Origin: a filamentous cyanobacterium Phorm 6 | GTDB lineage: Bacteria; Cyanobacteriota; Cyanobacteriia; Cyanobacteriales; Microcoleaceae | DNA: 39,249 nucleotides | Direction of reading: 5' to 3' | Assembly: GCA_003003725.1 (NCBI GenBank) | Contig: PVWI01000017.1 | Span: 1 to 39,249 of the forward strand | Shown: positions 32,117-39,249 of the stretch, piece by piece | Layout of the letters: each line of letters starts with the position of its first letter | How positions within the stretch are numbered: position 1 is the stretch's first letter | Translations under genes and position numbers: made by a program | The notes under the pieces: generated by a model | Told to the model about the DNA's origin: nothing | Database searches by the model: none | Seen by the model: the letters and a program-made list of their open reading frames with translations, nothing else

Positions 32117-32695
32117 TTAGGCTGGAAATACCAAAGACAAATCCAGAGACAAATCGGAAAAACCCGGAATTACGATTGTCTCATTTTGCAAAACAACTCG
32201 TTTGACTCGATAATTGAAATCCCCTTGTCTTTCTTGATAAGGTTCGCTGTGCATTTCCAGTTGACTACCGACTAAATTAAATATCCAATAATTAGTAATC
32301 CCAGCTTCAGCATAGAGAGATAACTTAGTTCTTTGATCGTACTTTAAAGTAGAATCAGAAACCTCAATTACCAACAAGATATCCGCAGGTTCCGGGTGAG
32401 AAGATAAATAATTATCAGAACGATTGCGGGCGATAACCACATCAGGTTCTGGTTCGCTATCTGTAGTAGATAAAATTATCGGCTCTTGTACGCGCAAATG
32501 AGCAAGTCTTCCGAGTAAAATGACTAATTCCCGAAGTAAAAGACTGTTACAAACAGAGTGAAACCTACCTTTAGCAGCCATTTTGATAATTTCTCCGCGA
32601 ATCAATTCAACTCGCTCATCGGGAGCGAAAAATTCCAGTTCTCCCAAACGGTGATATTCTGCGATCGAGAATCTTTTCGCGGTGGCACTATTCAT
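32117..32695 (-). CDS. Uma2 family (DUF820) PD-(D/E)XK nuclease-fold protein
   Basis: This 192-residue protein has Asp85 (EPDVVIAR), Glu111 (LLVIEVSDSTL) and Lys124 in YDQRTKLSLYAEAG, then NYWIFNL. It belongs to a different Uma2 subgroup from the 31245 gene (S-D-S-T-L and short C-terminus). It is thus the fourth and most divergent Uma2 in the window. The function is unproven. Confidence 0.85.
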   Translation of the reverse strand: MNSATAKRFSIAEYHRLGELEFFAPDERVELIRGEIIKMAAKGRFHSVCNSLLLRELVILLGRLAHLRVQEPIILSTTDSEPEPDVVIARNRSDNYLSSHPEPADILLVIEVSDSTLKYDQRTKLSLYAEAGITNYWIFNLVGSQLEMHSEPYQERQGDFNYRVKRVVLQNETIVIPGFSDLSLDLSLVFPA

Positions 32696-32800
32696 AGCTT
32701 TGCTTACCTAGTATTCTACAAGCGACGAGCGAGGCAGAGCCTCTGGATCTCGATTCCCCGGCTCTGCCGGGGAATCAGTTGGAGTGACGTAATGATATAA

Positions 32801-33349
32801 CTAAGGTCGATCGCCCGACAGCACTTGAACAGCAGACGCAGCAGGTAATTGCTCGTAAGAGCTTCCACCCAAACCATTAACTTGACGCATCAAAGTGCCC
32901 ATTTCTAAAGCATTCATCGCATAATTCCAGCCCAAATTGCTCTTAATTCCGGCCCTTTCCAAAGCTTGCTGCATCGTGTCAGTCGTCACCACCCCAAAAA
33001 TCACCGGCACTCCACTTTGAAAAGCAGCCGCAGCAATTCCCTTAGAAACCTCACCAGCTACAAAATCGAAATGAGGAGTTTGGCCGCGAATTACCGCACC
33101 CAGACAGATTACCGCATCGTAGCGGCCAGAAAGAGCAGCTTTGCGCGCCACCAAAGGAATCTCAAAACATCCCGGAACCCAATAAAAATCAACTTGATTC
33201 CCATCAGGATTAATATCAACCCCGTGGCGCTTCAAACAATCTTCACATCCTGCCAAAAGTTTGTTGACAATCAAATCATTAAAACGACCGATCACAATCG
33301 CAAACCGCAAGGATTCTGTCTGAGTAAAAGTTCCCTCGAAAACAGTCAT
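32801..33349 (-). CDS. ribH: 6,7-dimethyl-8-ribityllumazine synthase RibH
   Basis: This 182-residue protein is lumazine synthase, the penultimate step of riboflavin biosynthesis. Visible landmarks are [47 protein letters not shown] and the [16 protein letters not shown] block with active-site residues. The C-terminus extends slightly beyond E. coli RibH. The start has no strong ribosome-binding site and is preceded by AAATCTA/TCTAAAA repeat units. ribH next to psbZ is a frequent cyanobacterial arrangement. Confidence 0.93.
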   Translation of the reverse strand: MTVFEGTFTQTESLRFAIVIGRFNDLIVNKLLAGCEDCLKRHGVDINPDGNQVDFYWVPGCFEIPLVARKAALSGRYDAVICLGAVIRGQTPHFDFVAGEVSKGIAAAAFQSGVPVIFGVVTTDTMQQALERAGIKSNLGWNYAMNALEMGTLMRQVNGLGGSSYEQLPAASAVQVLSGDRP

Positions 33350-33580
33350 AGTGTTTCTAGTTTAGATTTTAGGTTTTAGATTTTAGTTTTTTGTTGGTGA
33401 GAAGGCAAAAGTCAGAAAGCCGAAACATCTCATCTGAATCTCAAGTGCAAAAACATACAGGTTCGTCGTGCTGGCTGGACAATTCCTAGCTTCTGCCGAA
33501 TGCGGAATGACTTTAAATTGCTGGCTAATGCCTTCAACCTTCTATCTTTTACCTTCTTTCTTCGATAATCTTAGGAGAAA

Positions 33581-33772
33581 TTAAACTACCAAAAAGTTTA
33601 AAACACCCACTGCAATAACCAGCAAAAACCAGAGACCAGAACCAGCATAAATCAGCGTTTTAGACTGATTCCAGTTTTGGGGAGAGGCATAGGCAACTGG
33701 CACGCCAACAACCATCACAAAAGACAGTAGCACGAGACCGAGTAAAACCACTTGAAACAGAATTGATAACAT
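33581..33772 (-). CDS. psbZ: Photosystem II protein PsbZ (Ycf9)
   Basis: This 63-residue protein has two transmembrane helices (about 4-24 and 40-61) joined by a loop with [10 protein letters not shown], typical of PsbZ. It is a small peripheral subunit of the photosystem II core in the thylakoid membrane that helps photosystem II-antenna interaction. AGGAG lies 5 bases before the ATG, an ideal site. It precedes ribH on the same strand with a 231-bp gap. Confidence 0.95.
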   Translation of the reverse strand: MLSILFQVVLLGLVLLSFVMVVGVPVAYASPQNWNQSKTLIYAGSGLWFLLVIAVGVLNFLVV

Positions 33773-33802
33773 CTTTTCTCCTTTCGATATGACGGTGGAT
33801 TG

Positions 33803-34006
33803 ATGAAAATTGTCACTCCCCAGCGTGAATGTGTGGGGATTCTAGAGTTTTTGAAAGTCTTGCAACGATCAATCGGGAGATTATCGGTTTATAAAATTCG
33901 ACTCGCCCGTGCAAATTCTCAGTTGCGCAAACAGGCGTTAGCGGCTCTTGAGATTTTAATCAATTTTATCATTGTTCGCTACTGCACAGAAAACTGGAAA
34001 GGTTAA
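33803..34006 (+). CDS. Small hypothetical protein, divergent from psbZ
   Basis: An open frame of 67 codons begins at ATG 33803, 30 bases from the psbZ start on the other strand. It is Leu/Ala/Arg-rich and mostly helical in character ([23 protein letters not shown]), with no recognisable family. No ribosome-binding site precedes it and it covers the likely psbZ promoter, so it could be a chance frame. Confidence 0.3.
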   Translation: MKIVTPQRECVGILEFLKVLQRSIGRLSVYKIRLARANSQLRKQALAALEILINFIIVRYCTENWKG

Positions 34007-34053
34007 GTTACAGCCCAAAGCCGTGCCAACTTAAGGTCAAACCATCAGTCCGA

Positions 34054-34071
34054 CAGGGACTTCAGTCCCTG
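34054..34071 (-). other. Right-end hairpin of the IS200/IS605 element (likely omega-RNA 3' stem)
   Basis: CAGGGACT and AGTCCCTG are perfect complements around a TC centre. On the tnpB strand the stem lies about 200 bases after the tnpB stop, where the guide (omega) RNA scaffold of IS200/IS605 TnpB systems normally ends. The scaffold itself, about 34072-34300, is inferred by position only. Confidence 0.4.
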
Positions 34072-34272
34072 GCGGTCTTTCGAGCTAAGCTGAAACCAAT
34101 AGTTAAACCCTAATCGCCACACATGGAATGCAGCAATCGGTTTCTAAGCTACCTCATCTTCAGCCGACGTTTTGGCTGAGCCGGAGCAGGGATGTGCAAC
34201 CCAATGTAAGCCCCGACAGCAACCTTGGTCAGATCGCCGAACATGGGGCGGGTGCTGGGGTCATTGACACTC

Positions 34273-35602
34273 TCAGGGCTGAAGCCACTGAGATTCTGCG
34301 GACAGAGCGGATTTGGGTAACATCCAAATTCTAACTCTCGCTACGGTCGTCAAGCACCGTCTACCCAGTCGGTCAAGGTTTACACCCAACTTACTGGCTA
34401 CTTTTCTCAGGATATTGGCGGAACCATTTAAGTCTGCATTCATCACTGTTCCATCGACAGACCGATACAATCCACGCTTAATTCGCTTTCCAGATGCTTT
34501 CCACCCTTCCGGTTTTTCACCATATTTGGGCAGGGAGTCTCCATCTAAAAAACTAGCTTTGGACGTATACGCTTCTTCGGTTTCTGTAAACTTAATACCG
34601 TGCAAGTCACACAGTTGATTTAATCGGTCTTTCAGCTTTCCCAAAGGCATTTGAACAAACTTTTGATTGTTTTTTTTGCCCATATTGACATGGGATTTGA
34701 AACCTTGATTCCAACCACAAATAATATTCCCGACCCTGTATTTCAAGCAATGGCTGACAATCAACTTCGCAGCCTTATTGATGCCATCACGCATTTGGTG
34801 ATTGCGTTTGCGAGTTACGCGGTCTAGCCAATTATCCCAATAGCCTTCAGGCTTTCCTTCTTTTCTGGTTGCGACTTTTTTATTCCACAATTGATTCATC
34901 GCTTTCATGGCACGAGCATCAATTAAGAAGGAGTTTCCTAGTGTATCGACACAAGCTGCTAAATTGTCAGCAGTCCCCAAGTCAATTGATAATGCTTGGC
35001 CAATATCCAGATTATGTTGTTCTTTTTCAACCTCGTAGGATATCTCAAGGTAAAAAACTCCATTCTTAGGGAGAATCGTAAACTCTTTCACCAAGAGAAA
35101 AATCAACATTTGACGACATAGGCAGAAAGAATTCGGAAACTCCAAACCATCGCTTTACCGTCAATCCCAACGAGAATCTCAACTGATTGCCGATAAGTTT
35201 AGGCCTTAAACCTCCAGAATTAGGATAAGCTACTTTGAACAACTTAGACCCTTTCAGGTATCCCGGCGGCTTGGGTTTAAAATGCAATTGACCTTTGAGA
35301 TACAAATCTCTTAATTCTTTGAAAGATTTAAAAGCTTCTGTGACTGACATCAATGTTTGCTGCATTGGTGTTGATGGCAAGGACTTAGCAACCATTGACT
35401 TTGAAATTGATGGTTCAAAGGACAAGTCAAACTTTCCAGTCAACATTTTTCCTGTTTTAAAAAAAGTCTGACGAGCCAAATAAACACCACTGTTATATAG
35501 CTTGCCTGATTGTTGACAGAGATACTCCAACAACGCTTTAAGTTCCTGATTGGGCGACAGCAATACTTGCTGAACTCCCATTGCTTTTTTGGTTTTAGTC
35601 AC
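34273..35602 (-). pseudogene. tnpB: RNA-guided nuclease TnpB, disrupted by a +1 frameshift
   Basis: Two overlapping frames together give a full TnpB. The first (start 35602 GTG or, more likely, 35581 ATG) encodes the N-terminal part up to SNVDFSL. The second continues from VKEFTILPKNGVFY to the end at 34273. Deleting one base of the CC pair at 35091-35092 (GG on the coding strand) would restore S-L-V-K-E continuity, so a single-base insertion explains the break. RuvC residues are all kept: Asp in SIDLGTADN, Glu in TETEEAYTSKAS, Asp in MNADLNG. The zinc-ribbon cysteines of classical TnpB are absent between the last two, as in a common cyanobacterial subfamily. A sequencing error is possible. 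Confidence 0.85.
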
Positions 35603-35683
35603 CTCTATTTTCCCGAAGATTGGTTGATTTGTCTAGCTGAGGCGACTATAGTGGATACGTCAAGCTATATCAACAAAATATTT

Positions 35684-36091
35684 ATGTTGCCACTACCTGA
35701 ATACAAAACCCACAACCACGTCAAGTTCTTACTTAACTACCACTTCGTCTTTATCCCTAAGCGCCGCAAGAAAGTTCTAATCGGGAATGTGGCAACTAGA
35801 ACCCGCCAAATATTTCTGGAACTGTCAATTGAAAAAGGTTGGGACATTCTGGCGCTAGAAGTAGCGCCAGACCATGTACATCTGTTTGTAGCTGTTAAAC
35901 CAACGGATACCCCTGCGTTAGTCGTTAAATTATTTAAGGGTCGTTCTAGCCGTTATTTGCGGGAAGAGTTCCCGCAACTAAAAAAGCTGCCATCTTTATG
36001 GACGAGCAGCTATTTTGTGAGTACGGCAGGTAATATTAGTAGTGAAGTGGTAAAAAAATATATAGAAGATCCACATCACTCGGCCAACTAA
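35684..36091 (+). CDS. tnpA: IS200/IS605 family Y1 HUH transposase TnpA
   Basis: From the ATG at 35684, 135 residues cover a complete TnpA: HVKFLLNYHFVFIPKRRK at the N-terminus, the HUH motif DHVHLFV at about 63-69, and the catalytic Tyr in SSYFVSTAGN at about 109-118. It cuts and joins single-stranded DNA at hairpins at the element ends. The frame is intact, so the element could still move even though tnpB is broken. The open frame continues upstream of 35684 but opposes tnpB, so that extension is not used. Confidence 0.9.
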   Translation: MLPLPEYKTHNHVKFLLNYHFVFIPKRRKKVLIGNVATRTRQIFLELSIEKGWDILALEVAPDHVHLFVAVKPTDTPALVVKLFKGRSSRYLREEFPQLKKLPSLWTSSYFVSTAGNISSEVVKKYIEDPHHSAN

Positions 36092-36169
36092 AGAAAGAAC
36101 ACTCTTGACTGAAGTCCCCCGCGCCGCTTCCCTCTCAGGACTAAAGTCTCGCTCGTTTCCCGCATCCCG

Positions 36170-36191
36170 CATTAATTCTTATGAATTAATG
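36170..36191 (+). other. Perfect AT-rich hairpin near the IS left end
   Basis: CATTAATTC and GAATTAATG form a 9-bp stem with a 4-base loop, about 80 bases after the tnpA stop. It may be part of the IS end recognised by TnpA or simply an intergenic palindrome. Confidence 0.4.
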
Positions 36192-36197
36192 AATCAA

Positions 36198-36223
36198 CGC
36201 CTAGAGAATACTCTAGGTGTTTC
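36198..36223 (+). terminator. Intrinsic terminator candidate downstream of tnpA
   Basis: CGCCTAGAG, loop AATA, CTCTAGGTG form a near-perfect 9-bp stem followed by TTTCTTT. It lies just before the next gene on the same strand (start 36282) and would separate IS transcription from it. Confidence 0.55.
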
Positions 36224-36281
36224 TTTGTATAAGACTTTTATACCCTTAACGTGCGAAGTCTATAGAAATCTTGAGAAGTAA

Positions 36282-39233
36282 ATGAAAATCTTTAAAACTC
36301 TTTACAGCCCGATCGCCCGATCGCGTATCCGAGCACCAGAAATTGCTACTGTGGGAGTGAGAGATGCGAGATTTTCGGCTATGGACTTAGTTTTGTGCCA
36401 CACAACAGCAGATTTTGACAGCTTGGGCGCGGCGGTGGGACTTTGCGTGCTGTACCCCGGTAGCAGAATTGTGCTGACTGGCGGTTGTCACCCGACGGTG
36501 CGAGATTTTTTGGCGCTACACCGCGACGAATATCCGCTGATTGAACGTCGATCGGTCAATCCGCAACAAATTCGATCTATCAGTATAGTAGATGCGTCAC
36601 AGCGCGATCGACTAGGAAAAGCCGCCGAATGGCTAGACTTGCCACATATCAAGCAAATAGCCGTTTTCGACCACCACCTGCAAGCCGATTTAGACATCCC
36701 CGCCACACTCACTCAGATAGAAGCAGTCGGAGCAACCACCACATTAATTGTCGAAAAACTGCGCGAAAAACTCAAAAATGCAGCAGAAAATGGCGATACA
36801 GTATCGCGCCTGCTACCTTCAGAAGCCACAGTCATGGCCCTGGGTATCCACGTCGATACAGGTTCCCTCACCTTTGAGGGCGCAACCGCGCGAGATGCAA
36901 TGGCTTTGGCATGGTTAATGGAACAAGGAGCAAGTTTGGGGGTAATCGCTGAATATGTAGAACCCGGTTTGTCTCCGCAATTGCAGGATTTGCTGCAAGA
37001 ATCGCTCAAGAATTTGCGATCGGAAACCTTGCATGGCTATACAGTAGCTTCAGTATTGCTATCTACTGACGACTATGTTCCCGGACTTTCTTCCCTAACT
37101 TCCCGCTTGCTCGATTTGACTGAAACCGATGCTCTACTTTTAGGCAATGTTTATAACTTTAGCGAAAACGACAGCAACATCGCTGAATCGATAGTTTCCA
37201 ACCGCTTAGCTATTATCGGTCGATCGCGCATCGAAGGCACAAACCTCAGCGAATTATTTAAACCCCTCGGTGGCGGAGGCCACGCCCGCGCCGCATCCCT
37301 CGCTACACGGGATGTTGATCCGCTGCTGACTTTGAATCAATTAGCCGACCAACTCAAAGCTCAAATCCCCCATCCTCCAACCGCCCGCGAATTAATGTCA
37401 TCCCCAGTGCGGAGTATTCGCCCGGAAACTTCGGTGGGAGAGGCTCACCGTATCCTCCTACGCTACGGACATTCGGGGCTTTCCGTGGTCGATGCGGGCG
37501 ATCGGCTGGCCGGCATTATCTCGCGCCGCGACATTGACATTGCCTTGCACCACGGTTTCAGTCACGCCCCAGTTAAGGGTTACATGACTCCGCAGCTCAA
37601 AACCATTGGCCCGGATACCTTGCTGCCAGAAATTGAAGCTTTAATGGTGACTTATGATATCGGGCGTTTGCCAGTATTGGAAAACAATCAACTGGTGGGA
37701 ATTGTGACTCGCACTGATGTTTTGCGGGAATTGCACCAGCAAAAAGCGCGAGATAGCGGAAGTAATACTGAGTTGTCTAATTGTCCCATGCCCGAATCGG
37801 TTGAGCAGTTGTTGCGATCGGGCATTAGTAGCGAATTATGGCAATTATTGTCGATCGCAGCCAACATTGCCCAAAAACGCGGCTGGCAACTTTATATTGT
37901 CGGTGGAGCAGTCCGAGATTTACTCTTAGCCACGGATGATAAACTGGCACTCACAGATATTGATTTGGTAGTCGATGGCAACTGCGGTACCGACGATTCC
38001 GGTGCGGGAGTAGCATTAGCCTCAGCGCTGCAAAAGCTTTACCCAGACTCGCGTTTAGACGTTCACGGTCAATTTCAAACCGCCGCGCTGTTGTGGCACA
38101 AAGACTCTGCTTTCGGCTCCCTGTGGCTGGATATCGCTACGGCTCGTACTGAATTTTATCCTTATCCGGCTGCAAATCCTGAAGTTGAAGCGAGTTCGAT
38201 TCGTCAAGATTTGTACCGCAGAGATTTTACAATTAATGCGCTGGCTGTGCGGTTGGGTGTTCCTCGCAGCGGTGAATTGTTAGATTTTTTTGGCGGTTTG
38301 CTAGACTTGGAAGCGCGGCAAATTCGAGTTTTGCACGCCAATAGTTTTATTGAAGATCCGACGCGGATTTATCGGGCTGTGCGGTTTGCGGTGCGGCTGG
38401 GATTTTCCATTGAGTCGCAGACTGAAGGATACATCCGCAACGCTACCGAAAGTGGGATTTATTACCGCATTCAAGGGGAAAACGGCCGAGCTCCGGCTTT
38501 GGAAACTCGCCTGAAAAGTGAGTTAAAATACATTTTGCAAGCTCCTTATTGGCAGGCTGCTTTGCAAATGCTGGGAGATTTGCAGGCTTTGCGCTGTATT
38601 CATCCTACTTTGGATTTGGATCGCGAATTGTGGCGCAGGTTGCGTTTACTCGATCGATGTTTGAATGGCAGGAAGTTCGGCAACGAGCAAAGTACGGGAT
38701 TTAACGGATTGATGTTGAAAGAAGCAACTATTGCCAATTCCCAGTTACAAATTGCCAATTCCCAATTCCCAGTTATCAATATTCCTGATTGGCTGATGCG
38801 GCTGGAAGTTTTGATCGCTTATTTAGCACCGGAATATCGGGTTAAGGTAGCGGGAAATGTTCAGTTACCTGCTGACAGTATTAAACGGCTGGAAGTTTTG
38901 GAAGCTGGAAATAACGAATTAGCAGAGAATTTGCCGAAGTGTAAGTTACCGAGTCAATTGGTGTTTCTGTTGAGGAATTATGAGTTGCCGCTGTTAATTG
39001 CGATCGCCCTACAAAGCCCCCGAAGTATCCGTCGCCAGATTTGGGAATACCTCACCAAGTGGGCAAATGTTGAGTCGCCTTTAAACGGCAACGACTTGAA
39101 GGCATTGGGTTACAAGCCGGGGCCTGGGTTTAAACGGATGTTGGATGATTTGTTGGCGGCTGCGTTGGATGGCGATTTGGGCGATCGGGCTACTGCGATC
39201 TCTTTCTTAGCACAACATTATCCTCAATCTTAG
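36282..39233 (+). CDS. DHH-CBS-CBS-tRNA nucleotidyltransferase fusion (CCA/A-adding type)
   Basis: This 983-residue fusion starts with a DHH phosphoesterase domain (DFD 44-46, DHH 130-132) and a DHHA1 part with GGGGHARAASLA at 330-341. Two CBS domains follow (about 367-425 and 432-490). A class II nucleotidyltransferase head comes next, with GGAVRD at 541-546 and the catalytic Asp pair in TDIDLVV (559 and 561), then RNA-binding helices. Cyanobacterial proteins of this layout add A (or CCA) to tRNA 3' ends; in Synechocystis a split CC-adding and A-adding pair is known. A second in-frame ATG at 36381 (MDLVLCHTTADFDS) matches the usual family start, so the first 33 residues may not be translated. 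Heptad-repeat DNA is embedded at 38730-38783. Confidence 0.85.
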   Translation: MKIFKTLYSPIARSRIRAPEIATVGVRDARFSAMDLVLCHTTADFDSLGAAVGLCVLYPGSRIVLTGGCHPTVRDFLALHRDEYPLIERRSVNPQQIRSISIVDASQRDRLGKAAEWLDLPHIKQIAVFDHHLQADLDIPATLTQIEAVGATTTLIVEKLREKLKNAAENGDTVSRLLPSEATVMALGIHVDTGSLTFEGATARDAMALAWLMEQGASLGVIAEYVEPGLSPQLQDLLQESLKNLRSETLHGYTVASVLLSTDDYVPGLSSLTSRLLDLTETDALLLGNVYNFSENDSNIAESIVSNRLAIIGRSRIEGTNLSELFKPLGGGGHARAASLATRDVDPLLTLNQLADQLKAQIPHPPTARELMSSPVRSIRPETSVGEAHRILLRYGHSGLSVVDAGDRLAGIISRRDIDIALHHGFSHAPVKGYMTPQLKTIGPDTLLPEIEALMVTYDIGRLPVLENNQLVGIVTRTDVLRELHQQKARDSGSNTELSNCPMPESVEQLLRSGISSELWQLLSIAANIAQKRGWQLYIVGGAVRDLLLATDDKLALTDIDLVVDGNCGTDDSGAGVALASALQKLYPDSRLDVHGQFQTAALLWHKDSAFGSLWLDIATARTEFYPYPAANPEVEASSIRQDLYRRDFTINALAVRLGVPRSGELLDFFGGLLDLEARQIRVLHANSFIEDPTRIYRAVRFAVRLGFSIESQTEGYIRNATESGIYYRIQGENGRAPALETRLKSELKYILQAPYWQAALQMLGDLQALRCIHPTLDLDRELWRRLRLLDRCLNGRKFGNEQSTGFNGLMLKEATIANSQLQIANSQFPVINIPDWLMRLEVLIAYLAPEYRVKVAGNVQLPADSIKRLEVLEAGNNELAENLPKCKLPSQLVFLLRNYELPLLIAIALQSPRSIRRQIWEYLTKWANVESPLNGNDLKALGYKPGPGFKRMLDDLLAAALDGDLGDRATAISFLAQHYPQS
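38730..38783 (+). repeat. ATTGCCA/ATTCCCA heptad repeat inside a coding sequence
   Basis: About seven 7-bp units of the AATTGCC/AATTCCC/AGTTACA type lie within the C-terminal RNA-binding region of the nucleotidyltransferase. They encode IANSQLQIANSQFPVIN at about residue 817-833, keeping the frame. The same heptads otherwise occur only between genes in this window. Confidence 0.8.
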
Positions 39234-39249
39234 CATGGTGTGTGTTAAG

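Larger units (their letters stand above)
34020..36230. mobile_element. IS200/IS605-type insertion sequence with divergent tnpA and broken tnpB
   Basis: The element contains tnpB on the minus strand and tnpA on the plus strand, divergently arranged as in IS605. It is bounded by hairpins expected of this family: a perfect 8-bp stem at 34054-34071 and palindromes GACTGAAGTC and GGACTAAAGTC near 36109-36148. Members lack terminal inverted repeats and target duplications, so the exact ends cannot be fixed from sequence alone and the coordinates are approximate. Confidence 0.75.

Noticed and set aside
1-39249. tRNA, rRNA, tmRNA or RNase P RNA genes
   Set aside because: No sequence with their conserved cores was recognised by eye in any gap; a covariance search would be decisive.

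Overview
The window comes from a cyanobacterium, most likely a filamentous Oscillatoriales-type organism (Microcoleus/Oscillatoria/Phormidium-like). The evidence is psbZ of photosystem II, the chlorophyll-biosynthesis 8-vinyl reductase bciB, two DesC-type acyl-lipid desaturases, a CrhR-type RNA helicase, very frequent HIP1 octamers (GCGATCGC and shorter GCGATC forms), and the 7-bp short tandem repeats (STRRs) typical of filamentous cyanobacteria. The genus is inference.

Layout. 1-3434: a partial DUF4160 gene, a secreted trypsin-like protease fused to a seven-blade WD40 propeller, and two Uma2 (DUF820) nuclease-fold genes. 3755-10362: an operon for a gliding-motility-type (GldA/GldF/GldG-like) ABC transporter, made of an ATPase with a long acidic Pro/Glu tail, a permease, a GldG-like auxiliary protein with a Thr-Ser-Pro linker and a DUF4340 membrane-anchored protein. 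An Rpn-type PD-(D/E)XK nuclease gene sits inside it. 10613-15345: a polyamine-type ABC importer in the order potA-potD-potB-potC. Most gaps inside these two operons are filled with 7-bp tandem repeats, and hairpins lie after the first operon and between potD and potB. 15346-16105 is a repeat-dense spacer.

16106-26541: two tandem DesC-like desaturases, a PLP enzyme of the methionine gamma-lyase/aluminium-resistance family, a hexapeptide xenobiotic acetyltransferase, a GNAT acetyltransferase, a DUF2237 protein, an orphan xisH-xisI pair, a secreted leucine-rich-repeat protein, bciB, a small secreted protein of unknown role, and a DUF4258/YgiT-zinc-finger pair that looks like a toxin-antitoxin module.

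26623-33772, all on the minus strand: the crhR-like helicase with a 930-bp upstream gap, rimO, a MazF/PemK toxin with its antitoxin, two more Uma2 genes, ribH and psbZ. 34020-36230 is an IS200/IS605-type element with an apparently intact Y1 transposase gene (tnpA) and a divergent tnpB broken by a one-base frameshift. 36282-39233 encodes a large DHH-CBS-CBS-nucleotidyltransferase fusion of the tRNA CCA/A-adding type, with heptad-repeat DNA embedded in its reading frame.

No rRNA, tRNA or CRISPR array was seen. No complete new defence or biosynthetic system could be demonstrated. The most unusual content is the repeat-loaded gliding-type ABC operon with its disordered tails and nested nuclease, the heptad repeats in leaders and inside a coding region, the frameshifted zinc-ribbon-less TnpB with its likely omega-RNA region, and the large unexplained region upstream of crhR.
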